64,000 nt of DNA from Anas platyrhynchos (Eukaryota > Chordata > Aves > Anseriformes > Anatidae). Below are positions 25,901 through 36,800 of the stretch, in pieces (the stretch's first letter is position 1; each line of letters starts with the position of its first letter). Where the stretch lies: NCBI RefSeq assembly GCF_047663525.1, contig NC_092591.1, forward strand, positions 53,855,501-53,919,500. The letters are read 5' to 3'. Below the pieces are notes generated by a model. It had not been told where the DNA came from. It was given only the letters and a program-made list of their open reading frames with translations, and did not search any database. Made by a program: the position numbers and the translations under genes.

Positions 25901-28900
25901 CTGAGAAAGGCTACTATCAGGAATTCCTGGCTATACAAGGATGGGAAAGTAATGAAGGACACCGTGAATACAAGACCTTAAATAGCTACACAAGAAACCC
26001 ACAAAATCACATGAAGAACAGCCAAAATCTCCTTTTCAGAAATGCTGAAGACATGCACTTCCTTTCACTTAATTTGAAATCACAAATATTCAATGCTCCT
26101 GGAAAAACACAATTCAGAAGTCACGTCACCGCTGATCATCACATACCAAGCCAGTGACGTGTCTGCAGCATTCTGCAGGGATCTCCAACACACGTTATAG
26201 ACTTCATAACAACTTGAACATACTCACACTAACGTCATCACTCAAAGCAAGCCTCTACATTGCCAAGTGATACAGTGCAAAGGGGAAAAGACTGGGGTTT
26301 GATTTGCTGTCATCTGATAGAGCCCTAAGAACACATCCATGTCAGCTCTTTACCGCTAAGTTCACACCAGCTGCCAGCCCTAGGTGCACACCACCCTCAC
26401 ACAGTGAGCTAAGGGGAGCATCCACACCAGAAGTGGGGTACCCCAGAAAGTGAACTCAACCTCGGCTCCCTCAGCAAACAGGGTGCTAAGCTCAAGTGCA
26501 TGCTGCAAGACTGCAGACATCCACACAGCAAGACTGTCACACTGTAAGTGTCCGAATTTTCCAAAGCAAGTTCACACCTAAAAAAAAAGACATTAACTGA
26601 AGCAATATCACATGTTAAAAGCAAAGAACATTTGTGGGGACATTGGTCTATCCCTGTTCTAAACTCCTCACCTAAGTTCAAGGCCCCGGATACCATTTCC
26701 ACCAGCTCATATTGAAAAGGAAAAGATGAAACAACACAAGACAGAGAAGGAAGAAACACCTGTCTAATGCACCACCTGCTTTGGCGAAGTCATCCCGATT
26801 ATAGCTCAGGTCCTTAAGAAAAGTGATGCTCTCAATCTCTGGATTGTAGCGTCGAGATGTCTCCAATAACATCACCTGAAACCAGAGATCAGGGATAGAT
26901 ATACTTGACTTGAATACAAGAAAGAACATTGCAACATTGATAATTTATTGATGGTTAGAGCATCACCAAAGGGAAAAAATATATATAAAAACTACACTTC
27001 TCCAAGAGTGCTTCAAAATTCCAGTGTAAATTCTACTGCATCCTTTGCACTGTTTCCTTCTGGGAAGGGAATTACTTGCTTTCCACTACCAAGGCTCTTG
27101 CCTCATTCTCCTCCATGGCCCTTTGCCAAGAGGGCCTGGCACTGCAGTAACAGCCCCATAGCTGTTACATAGGTCTTTCAATCTAGGATGTAAAATCAGT
27201 TCTGCATGTGGGTGCTCCAAACTCTTTCTTCTCTTCTACTACGCATTGTGGTGAAGCCAAACTCTCACCTCTATCGTAGATGTCTTCAATAAAGCGATCT
27301 GATCTTCCCTGGTGAGGTCCAGGAAGCCGGGCAGTTGCTTGGCAAAGTCCACAATCTCTTGCACAGAGATAATTGCAAGTTCTGTAAAGTGAGCAAAACG
27401 CTGCTGCCTCGCTTCACGGTTATTAGGGTCAGGAACTTGGGGCCATGGCTGTCGGGATCGAAAGAGACAGTGTGTATATGTGAAAGATGGAGAGAGAGCA
27501 GAAGAATGAGAAGATAAAGTGAACAGAGAAAAAGAGACACATTGGATTATTAGCCTTTGCTATTCACAGAATGTTAGCCCACAGATACAACACCTCAAAC
27601 ATTTAAATTCCCCCAAAATGCTTCACCCACAACCTCAACTCCCCACACTTCCACTTTTTCTTATCACGGTTCCGCTGGTAAGAGTTATTACCGTCACTTT
27701 GAGCCTGTCTGTGAACGAGCGCTGGTTGCACTGCTGCTGAGCGGCCACGAGCTTCTCTATCATGCTTAACTGTTGAGGCGTCAGTTTGTGGGAAGGGCTT
27801 GGTGGGTGTGGAGGGTTTGGACGCACCACGACTGTCCGAGCCTGATCGTCCTCCTGTTTCTTCAGCTTCTTCAGCCGGATTTGCTCTTCAGACAGAACAT
27901 CTAAAATAGAAATGGCCAGAGATCAACCTTGACACAGGGGAATGCCAAAAACTGCACAGAGGGTAGCATGCAGTGGGTGGAGAGGCAGAGATTACAGCTG
28001 CTTGCATCTGGCTTATCAGAGTGTACATAATATAGACAGCAGGCAGTGATACCTATCATTTGTTTCTCCCTCTTTTTTCCACTTTAAGTTGTTAAGTTGT
28101 TCCATTGCCTTTCTTTTAATCATACTGTACTGCAAAACGTTCACAAAGGACAGTGAACACATGAACCTCCCTTCATGCTGCCCTGCAGATGTCAGAAACA
28201 CATCAGTGGCTTTTCCCCTTGAGTGATTCCCCAGAATATCATATTGTAACATATTCCAAGAGGTGATTTCTCCACATCATGATGTGTCCATTACATTGTT
28301 ATATTATCCTGTTATTTTGTCTTTTCCTCACATGGCTAAATTAAGAGTTTGTGGCGTTTCATCTTCCTCTTAAGACGTCAAAGTCAGTACTGGATGGAGC
28401 TTGAGCATGAAAGGACAATTCTCTACACAGCCCATCTGCAGCAGACTGTAGAGCAGTAACAAGCAGCAAGATGAGTAATTAAAGGATAGCTTTACATAAA
28501 TCCTGCTGAGGAGGAATGCAAGTCTTTCCAGAGCAGGGCTGGAAGCCTTCTTCAGTCACAAACTCAAAGGGTGATGCCATTTAGTTTTAACGTTGTAGGG
28601 AATAAAACAAGCCAGAGGCATGTGTTATGAAACGTCTCACTGAACCAACTGCTCATTAGTTCATTTAAATAGAAAGACCTGTTAGAGGCCTGTAACTAAG
28701 TTAACTGAAGAACTTACTGGTTTGAACGCAGGTAAGGTTTGTTGTGTCTTTAGGTCAAAGCTGTAAAAACTATCTGCAAGCTGTATCCAAGCAAAAGGAG
28801 ACTATCAGACATACTTGGATTCAAGGATTATCTTCAAGGTCACCCCCATGAGCTACTGATCAATGAACAAAACGCCAAAAATGGATTGACTGGAAATTAA

Positions 28901-31900
28901 ACTTCAAAAACAGAGAAAAAAAGCTCGACCTTGCAAAAAAATATTTAAGAGGTGCTGAAAAAGCCTTTGGCCATTTTTCATATAGAGGTAACAAGGAAAC
29001 ATAGGTGCTCCCCAAGAAGGCAGGTCCCAAAGCAGAACAAGTATACACTTGCACTTCTCAGAAGAACTGTGTTAAACATGAAGGCAAGAAGTAGACAGCT
29101 ATTGTGAAAGTGTGTTCTGAGGGGCACAACACACAGGATTGGAGGGAAAGCCAAAGAACATACAATATTCAAGCTGAGAATGAACCTTTATCCCAAACTT
29201 CCAACAGCAAGGGTGCATATGTACGCACACACATGCAAACCAGAATTCTAACGGCAAAGGTATTCAATCCAATAGCCATATTAAAGGTGACCTGTAAGAT
29301 TGGAGAATGCCAGTCACAGTATGAGTTTGAAAAGGGAAGTCATTGATTCAGGCAATTGCAATCTTAGGTCTCAGATGCATGAAGAATTTACATCCAAGTT
29401 ACACAGTAAATATTGGAGAACCCTGAAAACTGCCTATGTTAAAGCTCGTACACCATGCTAAATTCAAAATTATCTGAGTTACTCAGTTTTCTATGAAGAT
29501 GATATTTAATCTCATGGTGCACACTGTTACAAGAAAGATAAATTGTCTGTGAATAGCTTCAGTCTGAGAATTAGAAGAATGTTTCCATCAATTAGAGGGA
29601 AGTTCTGAAATGACCTTCCAAGTGAAACAGTTGGAAAAAAAAAACACTCCGTTTTTGTCAAGATTAGCAAGGCAAATTTCCAGTGAGGATTCATGTTGAC
29701 AAGAATTGCCAAGCAGTTGATAATAGCAACCCAAAGGTTCCTCTTGGCATAATTTCTCTGAGCTGAAGCATATCCTCTGTCCTCACCATAAGACAACAAG
29801 TAAACACCAAAACACGTAGAGGCTCTCTAATATCTACCTGTAACCAAAGAGTAACACAGTGGACAGACAGCCTCACTACATAACTTTTCAAATACATCTG
29901 TTTTGTAGCTCTCAGGAGCGAGGGGAAATGGTGCAAAGTCAGTATATATAGAGCTGATGCAAACCACTGCAGCAAAGATACAGATTACATGTTAGATGTG
30001 CTGTGTTTCAGCTTGAAAAAAATGAAAGCACATTTCCTTGCTGCAAGTTAACGGGGCTTATTCTTTTTGCACAAGTGTATTTTGAAGATGTTTCTGAAAT
30101 ACTCTGTGTTCCTCACTGCTCTGAGTACTGGATGGCAGAAAAAGAGACTTCACACAGAATTAGTATTAACTGAGCGTCCATTTAGCCAGTCTTGGCTAGA
30201 AGAGAAGGATGAAACCTAGGTGTCATGGCAGAGGATTGCTGTTCCTGATATGCAAGCAGGAATACTCTTGAATATTCAGAAAATAGCAGCCTTATGACTC
30301 CTGTGAGAAAAATAACTGAGCTCACTAACGGCCTCAACAAGGCTGGGTCTGCACAAACACAGCTGCAGCACTGTGGTGCTGCCCTTGACTTCTGTCACAA
30401 GGCACATAGGGAAAACACCTTCTGGCATTCAAAGAGCACGGTGACAAACCTCACAGTGCAGACCACGAGCCAGACAGAAGCCCAAGTTTACTGTGGCAGG
30501 CGACAACATACCGAAGAATGTGTAAATCTTAGTTGCGAGTCTTTCCCCTGATGCCATTCTCCATGAATTCTTACAAAACAGTGTGTTCAGGAAACAAAGC
30601 AGGGCTCATCAGCACAACAGTGTTTTTTCACCAACAGACACCTCTCCACGTAACGCCAACTAAGCCCTCAGTGACTTCCCAAATGTAATCCAGCATGCCG
30701 AGCGACCCCCCAGCACTCACACCGTCTCCTTATTACACCACCCGTTGGCCCCCAGCCCACTCCCACAGCACCACGGTGCGCCCAGCAGCACCCCTGGGTG
30801 CACTCACACTGCTCCCGCATGCCCGCCTCCTGGCACTTGCGCAGCCGGCACTCCTGGCACTTGCGGCGCATGTACATGTCCATCTCACACTTGCCGCCGT
30901 TCTTGCAGACGTACTGGGCACCCTTGATGACGCTGCGGCGGAAGAAGCCCTTGCAGCCTTCGCAGCTCAGCACGTTGTAGTGGAAGCCGGAGGCCTTGTC
31001 GCCACACACGCTGCACACTTCATTTCCCAGCATCTTTGGGGCTGGGCCCTTCTTCCGCTTCAAGGGGGGATTTTCTATCGAGAACAGCATCAAGAAAAAA
31101 AAAAAAATCACACATGGCATTTGCAACTGACTGTCCCATTCCTCACAGTTACTGATATCCTCATCCAAACCCACTATCTCCCAAACATATGGATGAAAAG
31201 ATCAAGTCCTCCATTCCACAGCCTTTCCTTCCGGGCAAGTATATCTTCTAAAAGAAGTCAAATACTGACATAATCCAAACAGTTTCATGCTAAATGTATA
31301 AGCAGATATAGCTTTGCATTTGATCCACTTAAAAACAGGCAGAGAGAAAACTTGTTCAGGTCAGACATTCTTCTGCACTTCCCATCAGCGGAATGACACT
31401 AAGCCATGTAAGAAATTGTGACAAAAAATCTGAGTGGAAATCCAAGATTGCACAGAAAATATATTTTTTTCTTTTTTTAAAATTCACCTTCAGTGTTCTA
31501 ACTTCTATTCTCTGCCATACTCATACACAAAGGTAAAGTAAAATGGTTCGGCAGTCAAACAGTCAAAGAAAAACAGTACCTAAACTGTGGCACTACAAAC
31601 AAAACAGACTGAGTAGGCAATCCCCATAACTAGAACACCTGGGGAAACCTTCAAGATAGAAAACGCCAACTTCATGGAGTTAGGGGCAAGGAGCAGACGA
31701 GCACTGCATGAGCTCTGGGAACCTTTGGAACCCCACAGCCATAATTTCTTTTTCAAGACACCTCCTCCTGACTCCTACAACTAACGCATTTCCACATTGA
31801 CAGTTCATTTACTAAACGTGGTTACGCCATTTGAAACACTGGGCCTTTGCTACTGTCTTGCATTTTAGATGGTCTTGTGCAGCAGCTCCCTGTTCTTCCT

Positions 31901-33824
31901 ACATCATTCTTAGGGATCTGAATCTTGTCACCAACTGTACATTGTGAAAACATTTTTAAGACTGTCTCACTTAAGAGCACACTGTCTCTCTTAAGCATTC
32001 TACTCAAATGTTTGCTGAGGTTATTTGCGTATTCCCTCCCTATTAGCCATCTCTGTTTTCATTCCAATAATTCTAGCCACGTTGACATCTGGCACATCTT
32101 CCTGCACAGCTCAGTGCGTATAATTCTTCTGTCAGATATTATAGATCTTTCCATGACAGATGTTCATAAAGATCACAAACAGCACAGTCTTGATACGTCT
32201 CCAGATATGTTTAGATATGCCTGGAAAGCCTTTATACTGCAGTCAATTTATAGGGTTTGGTTTGCAGGACAACGCTGCTGCATTTCCTGATCAGCACCAA
32301 GCTTACAACAGCATGGTTCATTTTCATATTTATGGTTTTAATACTTCTCTCTTTATTCTCAGCTTTGGTTACTATTCTGCTCAGGTACCCCAAATAGTAA
32401 ACAGCTAGGAAGTTTTAGATCAGTCTCAGCAATTATTATTAGTGTTCTTCACTCCATATTGGTTTTCAGTCTTAAGTATCTTGGTGTTGATTTTCAATCC
32501 CATTGACTTTACTAAGGTCTAGAGGTCATTCATCTTGGCCTGCACATCTCATTGCAGACTGGACAGCAGGAAAATGTCAACAGAAAGGTTAAGTCTCTGA
32601 TATTCACCTCTCTTGATTTACTGTACTTCTCTTCACACGATCAGTTACAAAGAAGTTGTGCAATGCCTATTATTTATCTCATATTACTTAGTCCCTTAAT
32701 ACATATGCATTAACTGGTGTGATAACTTTGCAGAAGTCTCAAATCCCATTCACGTTTCTGACAGACAGCAGAGTAAGCCAATGACTTCCACAAGTTGCAC
32801 CTGTTCAGTGCATACTGGATTTCTTCACTGTCTTTAAGGAGCTACATAAAGGCCTGATAACCATCCTTACAATTGTTTTATTGAGACAAATATACTTATT
32901 CTTCCATCTAAAGAAACTATTTTCCAGTTTTAACACTAGCCATTTTAGTTATACAGCTTATTACTGCCATTTTGTGCAACCAAAGATCAAGATATATCAA
33001 GCTTAAACCCCCCTCTGGTACCTTGGGCTCTCATTACAGTCCTCCTTTAGTACATACGCTATTTAATCATTTTCCTCACATTTGGTGATGCTTTTTCTTG
33101 CAACCTTTGCATTTTTTAAGTTTGAAGATATAGGATTCTGTGTGTCAATGACAATTATAACTGCAAAACTTCAGTTCTCTTTCCTGAGACATTTAACTTC
33201 CGTTCCTTGTGGCAGATTACTCTGTTTAATTCTGGTGCCTGTCTTTTTTTATGCCGTGTAGCTTCAAAACATCATGGCCTATTATGTCTCATTACTGTGA
33301 ATACACACATGCAGGAGAAAAAAAATGTGTAGAGGAAAACTCTACTCTCCTGTTATATGAATCTGCAAGAACCTAGTACTTCATTGCATCACTAACCCTT
33401 GTGGGACTGTCACATACAGTAAAGCTTTGTTGTTCAGCAGTTTTTGATAAGGCAAACAAAAAGAACTCCATTTTACTGCCACGGACCTTGCCTCCAGGAG
33501 GTCAAATAAGCAAAGCATTCAACACGTTTATCAGCTGTATAAACCTGTTCATCTTCAACTACCAGTAAAGGATTCTAGTCTTAGACACTGGGTGCCTCAA
33601 GCGTAGCAGTAATCACCCTAAAATTTTGTTAAGTGTTAATTCTTTTTGCAGCTCAAAGAACGGAATTCATTTAGCTTGTGTGGATTGAATAAGAATTTTT
33701 CCATACCTGCATGCTCAGGGGGGTTCTCTGAGCCAGAGAAGAGTGAAAGCCCTTCCTCCTCCATCTCAAATACACTTGCCACCCTCTTCCCATGATCTTG
33801 TGTGCTGAGTTGAGTGGGACCCAT
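22812..33824 (-). CDS. NR1H3: NR1H3, liver X receptor alpha; complete coding sequence in eight exons
   Basis: LXR-alpha is a nuclear oxysterol receptor that binds DR4 elements with RXR and activates cholesterol-efflux and lipogenic genes. Eight exons joined in phase give 409 residues. These are a short A/B region (1-41), the two-finger DNA-binding domain (Cys at 60, 63, 77, 80, then 96, 102, 112, 115; P-box CEGCKG 77-82), a hinge, and the ligand-binding domain from about 175 to the AF-2 helix [12 protein letters not shown] at the C terminus. Counting back from the end, His383 and Trp405 correspond to the human ligand switch pair His421 and Trp443. The human protein has 447 residues; the difference lies in the N-terminal region. 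Splice sites are all GT-AG. The start is the first in-frame ATG after a stop at 33875-33873. LXR-beta is excluded because hinge and N-terminal sequence match the alpha form. Confidence 0.97.
23360..23454 (-). CDS. NR1H3: NR1H3 coding exon 7 (LBD helices 8-9)
   Basis: This 95-nt exon encodes the end of Asp330 and [20 protein letters not shown] with [11 protein letters not shown]. Acceptor GGCAG; donor AAC|GTAAGT. It matches LXR-alpha (DRPNVQD block). Confidence 0.95.
23455..24264 (-). other. NR1H3: NR1H3 intron, with CTCF-like motif
   Basis: An 810-bp intron. The only notable string is a CTCF-like core at 23938-23952. The neighbouring 401-bp intron (22959-23359) shows nothing beyond an A-rich tract near 23020-23047. 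Confidence 0.8.
23938..23952 (+). promoter_or_regulatory. Candidate CTCF site
   Basis: CCACTAGATGTCGCT fits most of the vertebrate CTCF core (CCACTAGRKGGCGCT type) with one clear deviation (T for G in the GG pair). It was matched by eye; occupancy is unknown. Confidence 0.35.
24265..24378 (-). CDS. NR1H3: NR1H3 coding exon 6 (LBD helices 6-8)
   Basis: This 114-nt exon encodes [20 protein letters not shown] and [17 protein letters not shown], flanked by split Gly292 and Asp330 codons. Acceptor TTGTAG; donor GCAG|GTAAAA. Confidence 0.95.
24379..26775 (-). other. NR1H3: NR1H3 intron containing a CR1 fragment
   Basis: A 2.4 kb intron. It holds the CR1 tail at 24953-25087, an A-rich run at about 24840-24856 just before it, and a second A-rich run at about 25374-25386. 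Otherwise nothing is recognised. Confidence 0.85.
24953..25087 (+). mobile_element. Truncated CR1 LINE, 3' end
   Basis: The sequence reads CTCTGGAAGCGTTCAAGG, then CCAGGTTGGATGGGGCTTTG, then GGGGTTGGAACCAGATGG, then CCAAACCATTCTATGATT. This is the characteristic 3' untranslated tail of avian CR1, ending at its short ATTCTATGA unit. It is 5'-truncated, as most CR1 copies are, carries several substitutions from the usual form, and lies antisense within an NR1H3 intron. It is the best single indicator that the host is a bird. Confidence 0.88.
26776..26875 (-). CDS. NR1H3: NR1H3 coding exon 5 (LBD helix 5 and beta-turn)
   Basis: This 100-nt exon encodes [20 protein letters not shown] and [13 protein letters not shown] plus one base. 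The Arg of TSRRYN corresponds to the oxysterol-contacting residue of LXR helix 5. Donor GCAG|GTGGTG; phase 1 into the next exon. Confidence 0.95.
26876..27268 (-). other. NR1H3: NR1H3 intron, featureless
   Basis: A 393-bp intron between ligand-binding-domain exons. No repeat or motif was seen. Confidence 0.85.
27269..27448 (-). CDS. NR1H3: NR1H3 coding exon 4 (LBD helices 2-4)
   Basis: This 180-nt, phase-0 exon runs [18 protein letters not shown] to [14 protein letters not shown]. It contains the coactivator-groove lysine region ([10 protein letters not shown]) and the nuclear receptor signature region. Junctions: CAG|CCATGG acceptor and GAG|GTGAGA donor. Confidence 0.96.
27692..27900 (-). 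CDS. NR1H3: NR1H3 coding exon 3 (hinge and start of LBD)
   Basis: This 209-nt exon encodes [20 protein letters not shown], a Pro-rich hinge ([13 protein letters not shown]), and helix 1 of the ligand-binding domain ([18 protein letters not shown]). The acceptor is TTTTAG and the donor ACG|GTAATA. The junction codon with the previous exon reads TAT (Tyr129) where mammals have Cys. Confidence 0.95.
27901..30807 (-). other. NR1H3: NR1H3 intron between DBD and hinge exons
   Basis: A 2.9 kb AT-rich intron. No coding segment, repeat family or RNA gene was recognised on either strand. Confidence 0.85.
30808..31074 (-). CDS. NR1H3: NR1H3 coding exon 2 (DNA-binding domain)
   Basis: This 267-nt exon encodes the whole two-zinc-finger domain on one exon. 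It starts [20 protein letters not shown], includes [18 protein letters not shown], and ends [14 protein letters not shown]. The acceptor is ATAG|AAAATCC behind a T-rich tract and the donor is GTGAGT. The long plus-strand frame over this exon is its antisense shadow. Confidence 0.97.
31075..33706 (-). other. NR1H3: NR1H3 intron between A/B and DBD exons
   Basis: A 2.6 kb AT-rich intron. No exon or known repeat was seen. A T-rich tract precedes the DBD acceptor. Confidence 0.85.
33707..33824 (-). CDS. NR1H3: NR1H3 coding exon 1 (A/B region)
   Basis: The ATG is at 33824-33822 and the exon runs 39 codons plus one base, from [12 protein letters not shown] to GSENPPEHA, with donor GTATGG. An in-frame stop lies 17 codons upstream and no earlier in-frame ATG exists. 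An upstream splice acceptor could add residues if translation began in an earlier exon. The segment [10 protein letters not shown] is an acidic/hydrophobic patch of AF-1 type. The exon probably extends upstream as 5' UTR. Confidence 0.88.
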
Positions 33825-36800
33825 GGAGGCCACACAGGAAGGGCTCGCTATAGTCTCATTGCTGCAGCATGGTTACTGCAGAGCAAGAGGCAGCAGGCGT
33901 CTTCCTTCAACGTCTTCGGTTTCTTTCTGCTACTGCAAGTCAGAAAGGAAGTACCTGTGAAGAAAAACAGATGCAAAAGAGGCAAGAGTTCAGCTACTGA
34001 GGCTGTTAACTCCCCAAAGCTATTACAAACTGCATCACAAGCAAGATTGAGATTTTGTTTCCTTATTTATTAAAAAGGGACAATTAACTTTATCAGTGTT
34101 TATTCCCTTGAAACACAACATTTTAACAAACTGTGGTAAAGGTACAAGGATTAGCGCACTCAGACACAAAATTGTCTGTTTATTGCCAGAATATTTATCA
34201 AAGCAGGACACATCTCTGTTACTGCTACCACCACCAGGGGAATTGAGCGCTGACCCCTCCCAAAAGTGTGAAAGGGAAATTCCAGACTTTACAACGGGTG
34301 GCCTTTGCTGAAGCTTCCAGTAACAAATTACTCGTTACTGCCAGTTGTGCTGGATTTTGTGTCACGCACTGCAGAACACAAAGAAAATTGTAGAAGATAA
34401 TTTTGACACAACGATTTAGCAAAGACTAATTTCCCTATTACTAGCAACAGCCAAAGGCTATGCCAAAGATCAATGATGCATCAAATATGAGGATTACAAA
34501 TCCTTCCTGGATCTACAAAAAGAACTGAATAGCCAGCACCACACCTAAGGGAAACAACCCTTATGCCACCCTCAGGAAACAGACTCAGCACCAACCTTCT
34601 GAGGATACAGCACTAACTCCACGCTACAGAACCAGAACCTGGAAAGTGAATCCAATCACTATTTTTCCCAAAAGCTCTGCACCTGCACAGAAAAAGCCTT
34701 ACCAGTTTGACTGCACAGACTTAGTGAAACTGATGTAAACTGCTAGTGTAAACACGCCTAATCTGACTAAGCATGCATTTAGACCAGTTGATCTCAATTC
34801 AGTGATTTATCAACGCAAGCTAAAGGGATTAACTGATTTAAAAAGCAACTGTGTTAAAGGCCTGTACCACTTTAACTTGACCAGTTGAGTTTGGGACCAG
34901 AGGACTGTGACTCTCTAAAAGAGAGGAGGTGACAGAAGGCTGGGCAGCAGCCCAAATACGAACGCATCAGGTAGCCAGGGGCATGCTTCACACACTGCAC
35001 TGCGGACTGGGAAAAGGCAGAGGACTGCTGTCCCCAGTCCCTTCTTCCCTCCTGTATGTTTGGACCAGACCACGAAGCTTCTCTTGGAATGACAAAGACA
35101 AAAGCAATAGTCCCACAAACCACCCCCTCCCAGGACTCCGAGAGCAACAGTCATCAAGTATAAATCCAGTCATACTGTCAAGCCTGCTGGACTCCTGCCA
35201 TGTCCCATTACACTCCGGCAGATAATGAATGCAGGTCTAAAAAGCCACAGGACGTATTAATTTATGTGACCTTTATAAACACAGACTCAGACCGTATAAG
35301 GAATTCAAAGCTCTCTTCCCTTTGGTGCACGCAGCCCTGAATCACTGGCAAAACAGACCATCTATGATGAACGCAGTGGCAGCAAATACGAGATTCAAAG
35401 CCATAGGAAAAGTAAAAATCCTAATGTGGGAAACTGCTACATAACAGATCTGATTTGCCAACAATTCAAGAAGTCTCATAGTTCGCAAAGGAACAGAGTG
35501 GCCATCACAATCAACTTTAAAAAAAAACTCCACAGTAAATACTGCAGCCTCATGGAGAGGCACAGAGCACCACTTGGAGAGAGGAACTTCAATGAAAAAA
35601 CCCAAATGTGCCTTGTACTCCGAGTCCTGTGTAAGCTCCTCATTGATGCAGATTACCAGATGTCTCTGGGCACGTTTGGGCACGAAACAGTGAGCTAAGT
35701 GTACTGCCTAGATGCATCTCCACATTCCTTTAAACCACGCAAAAGATTCATTCAAACGGTAATTATTGTGGAGAATGAATCACTACCAGCAGCACTGCAG
35801 TGCTTTTTGAAGCAAAAGTTTGATCCTCCAGCTGAGGCATTGAGTGACTGAGCTCAGGTCCTGCTGCATCCCGGCCATAAGCTGTGATGTATCCCGGAAA
35901 GTAAAAAGAGGAGGGCGCATCCTGATGGGATTCTGAAACTCTCATCCACGATTGACATTGCAGGAGTGAAACTTGCTGTCAGCAAGACATCTGGAGCCCA
36001 AAGGGGAGTTTCTAAAAACACACAACCACAAGACTGCAGACTTCCTGGCAATGTCTGACTAGTCTGCAGTTAGCACCAGGGAGGGGAGTATAAAGCTGCG
36101 TGCACACCCAGGACACGGCAAGGGGCAAGGCCTATCAGCCACTATCTTCGTGCTGCGAAACCAGCCCACATGCTCCTACCTCCTGCACCAGCTTCCCTAG
36201 CCTTCCCCCAGCGGAACAGGCCAGACAGGAGCAGGGCAGATGAGAAGCCTCTCCTACGAGACAGCATTTTTTAGTTTTGTAGCTGCAGTAATAGGCTGTG
36301 GAAAACTGACCGAACTGCAAACAGCAGCACGCTGGTGGGGCTAGGTAAAGAAAACTAAATCAGCATTTTCCACACAGGCACACATATATATGAGAGGCTA
36401 TATGATTAGGCCAGCAAGTCAGTTTTCGTAGAAATATACAAGAATAGTTTCCAAATGACTAAAACCCTTGAGTTCTGTACTAACAGCCACGTTATTAGAG
36501 GTTCGTATCTCCCAATTTGCACCACCACTTCAACTTGAGATAAAGAAGGGTAATGCAAGCTCTAATTGCAAAAGGGAACAGAGTCTTCCTGACATCATCT
36601 GCTGTGCTGCCTCCCACCGTCTGTCTCAGCTTTATTAGTTTTAGAAGCCAGGACTGGCCAAGTGACAGAAGATGGGGCAATCACTTCTCTCTAACATAGC
36701 ATCCAGGGCAGAGAAACCTAGTGAACATACTCCAGCGAGGAAGCCCATACAATTCTCTACCAGCCCTTGCCACTCACATCTCAAACAAGACACTAAACAC

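Noticed and set aside
30695..31273. 192-codon plus-strand frame
   Set aside because: Exact antisense shadow of the NR1H3 DNA-binding-domain exon.
33825..33833. NR1H3 start at 33833
   Set aside because: That codon is GTG, not ATG; the first in-frame ATG is at 33824.
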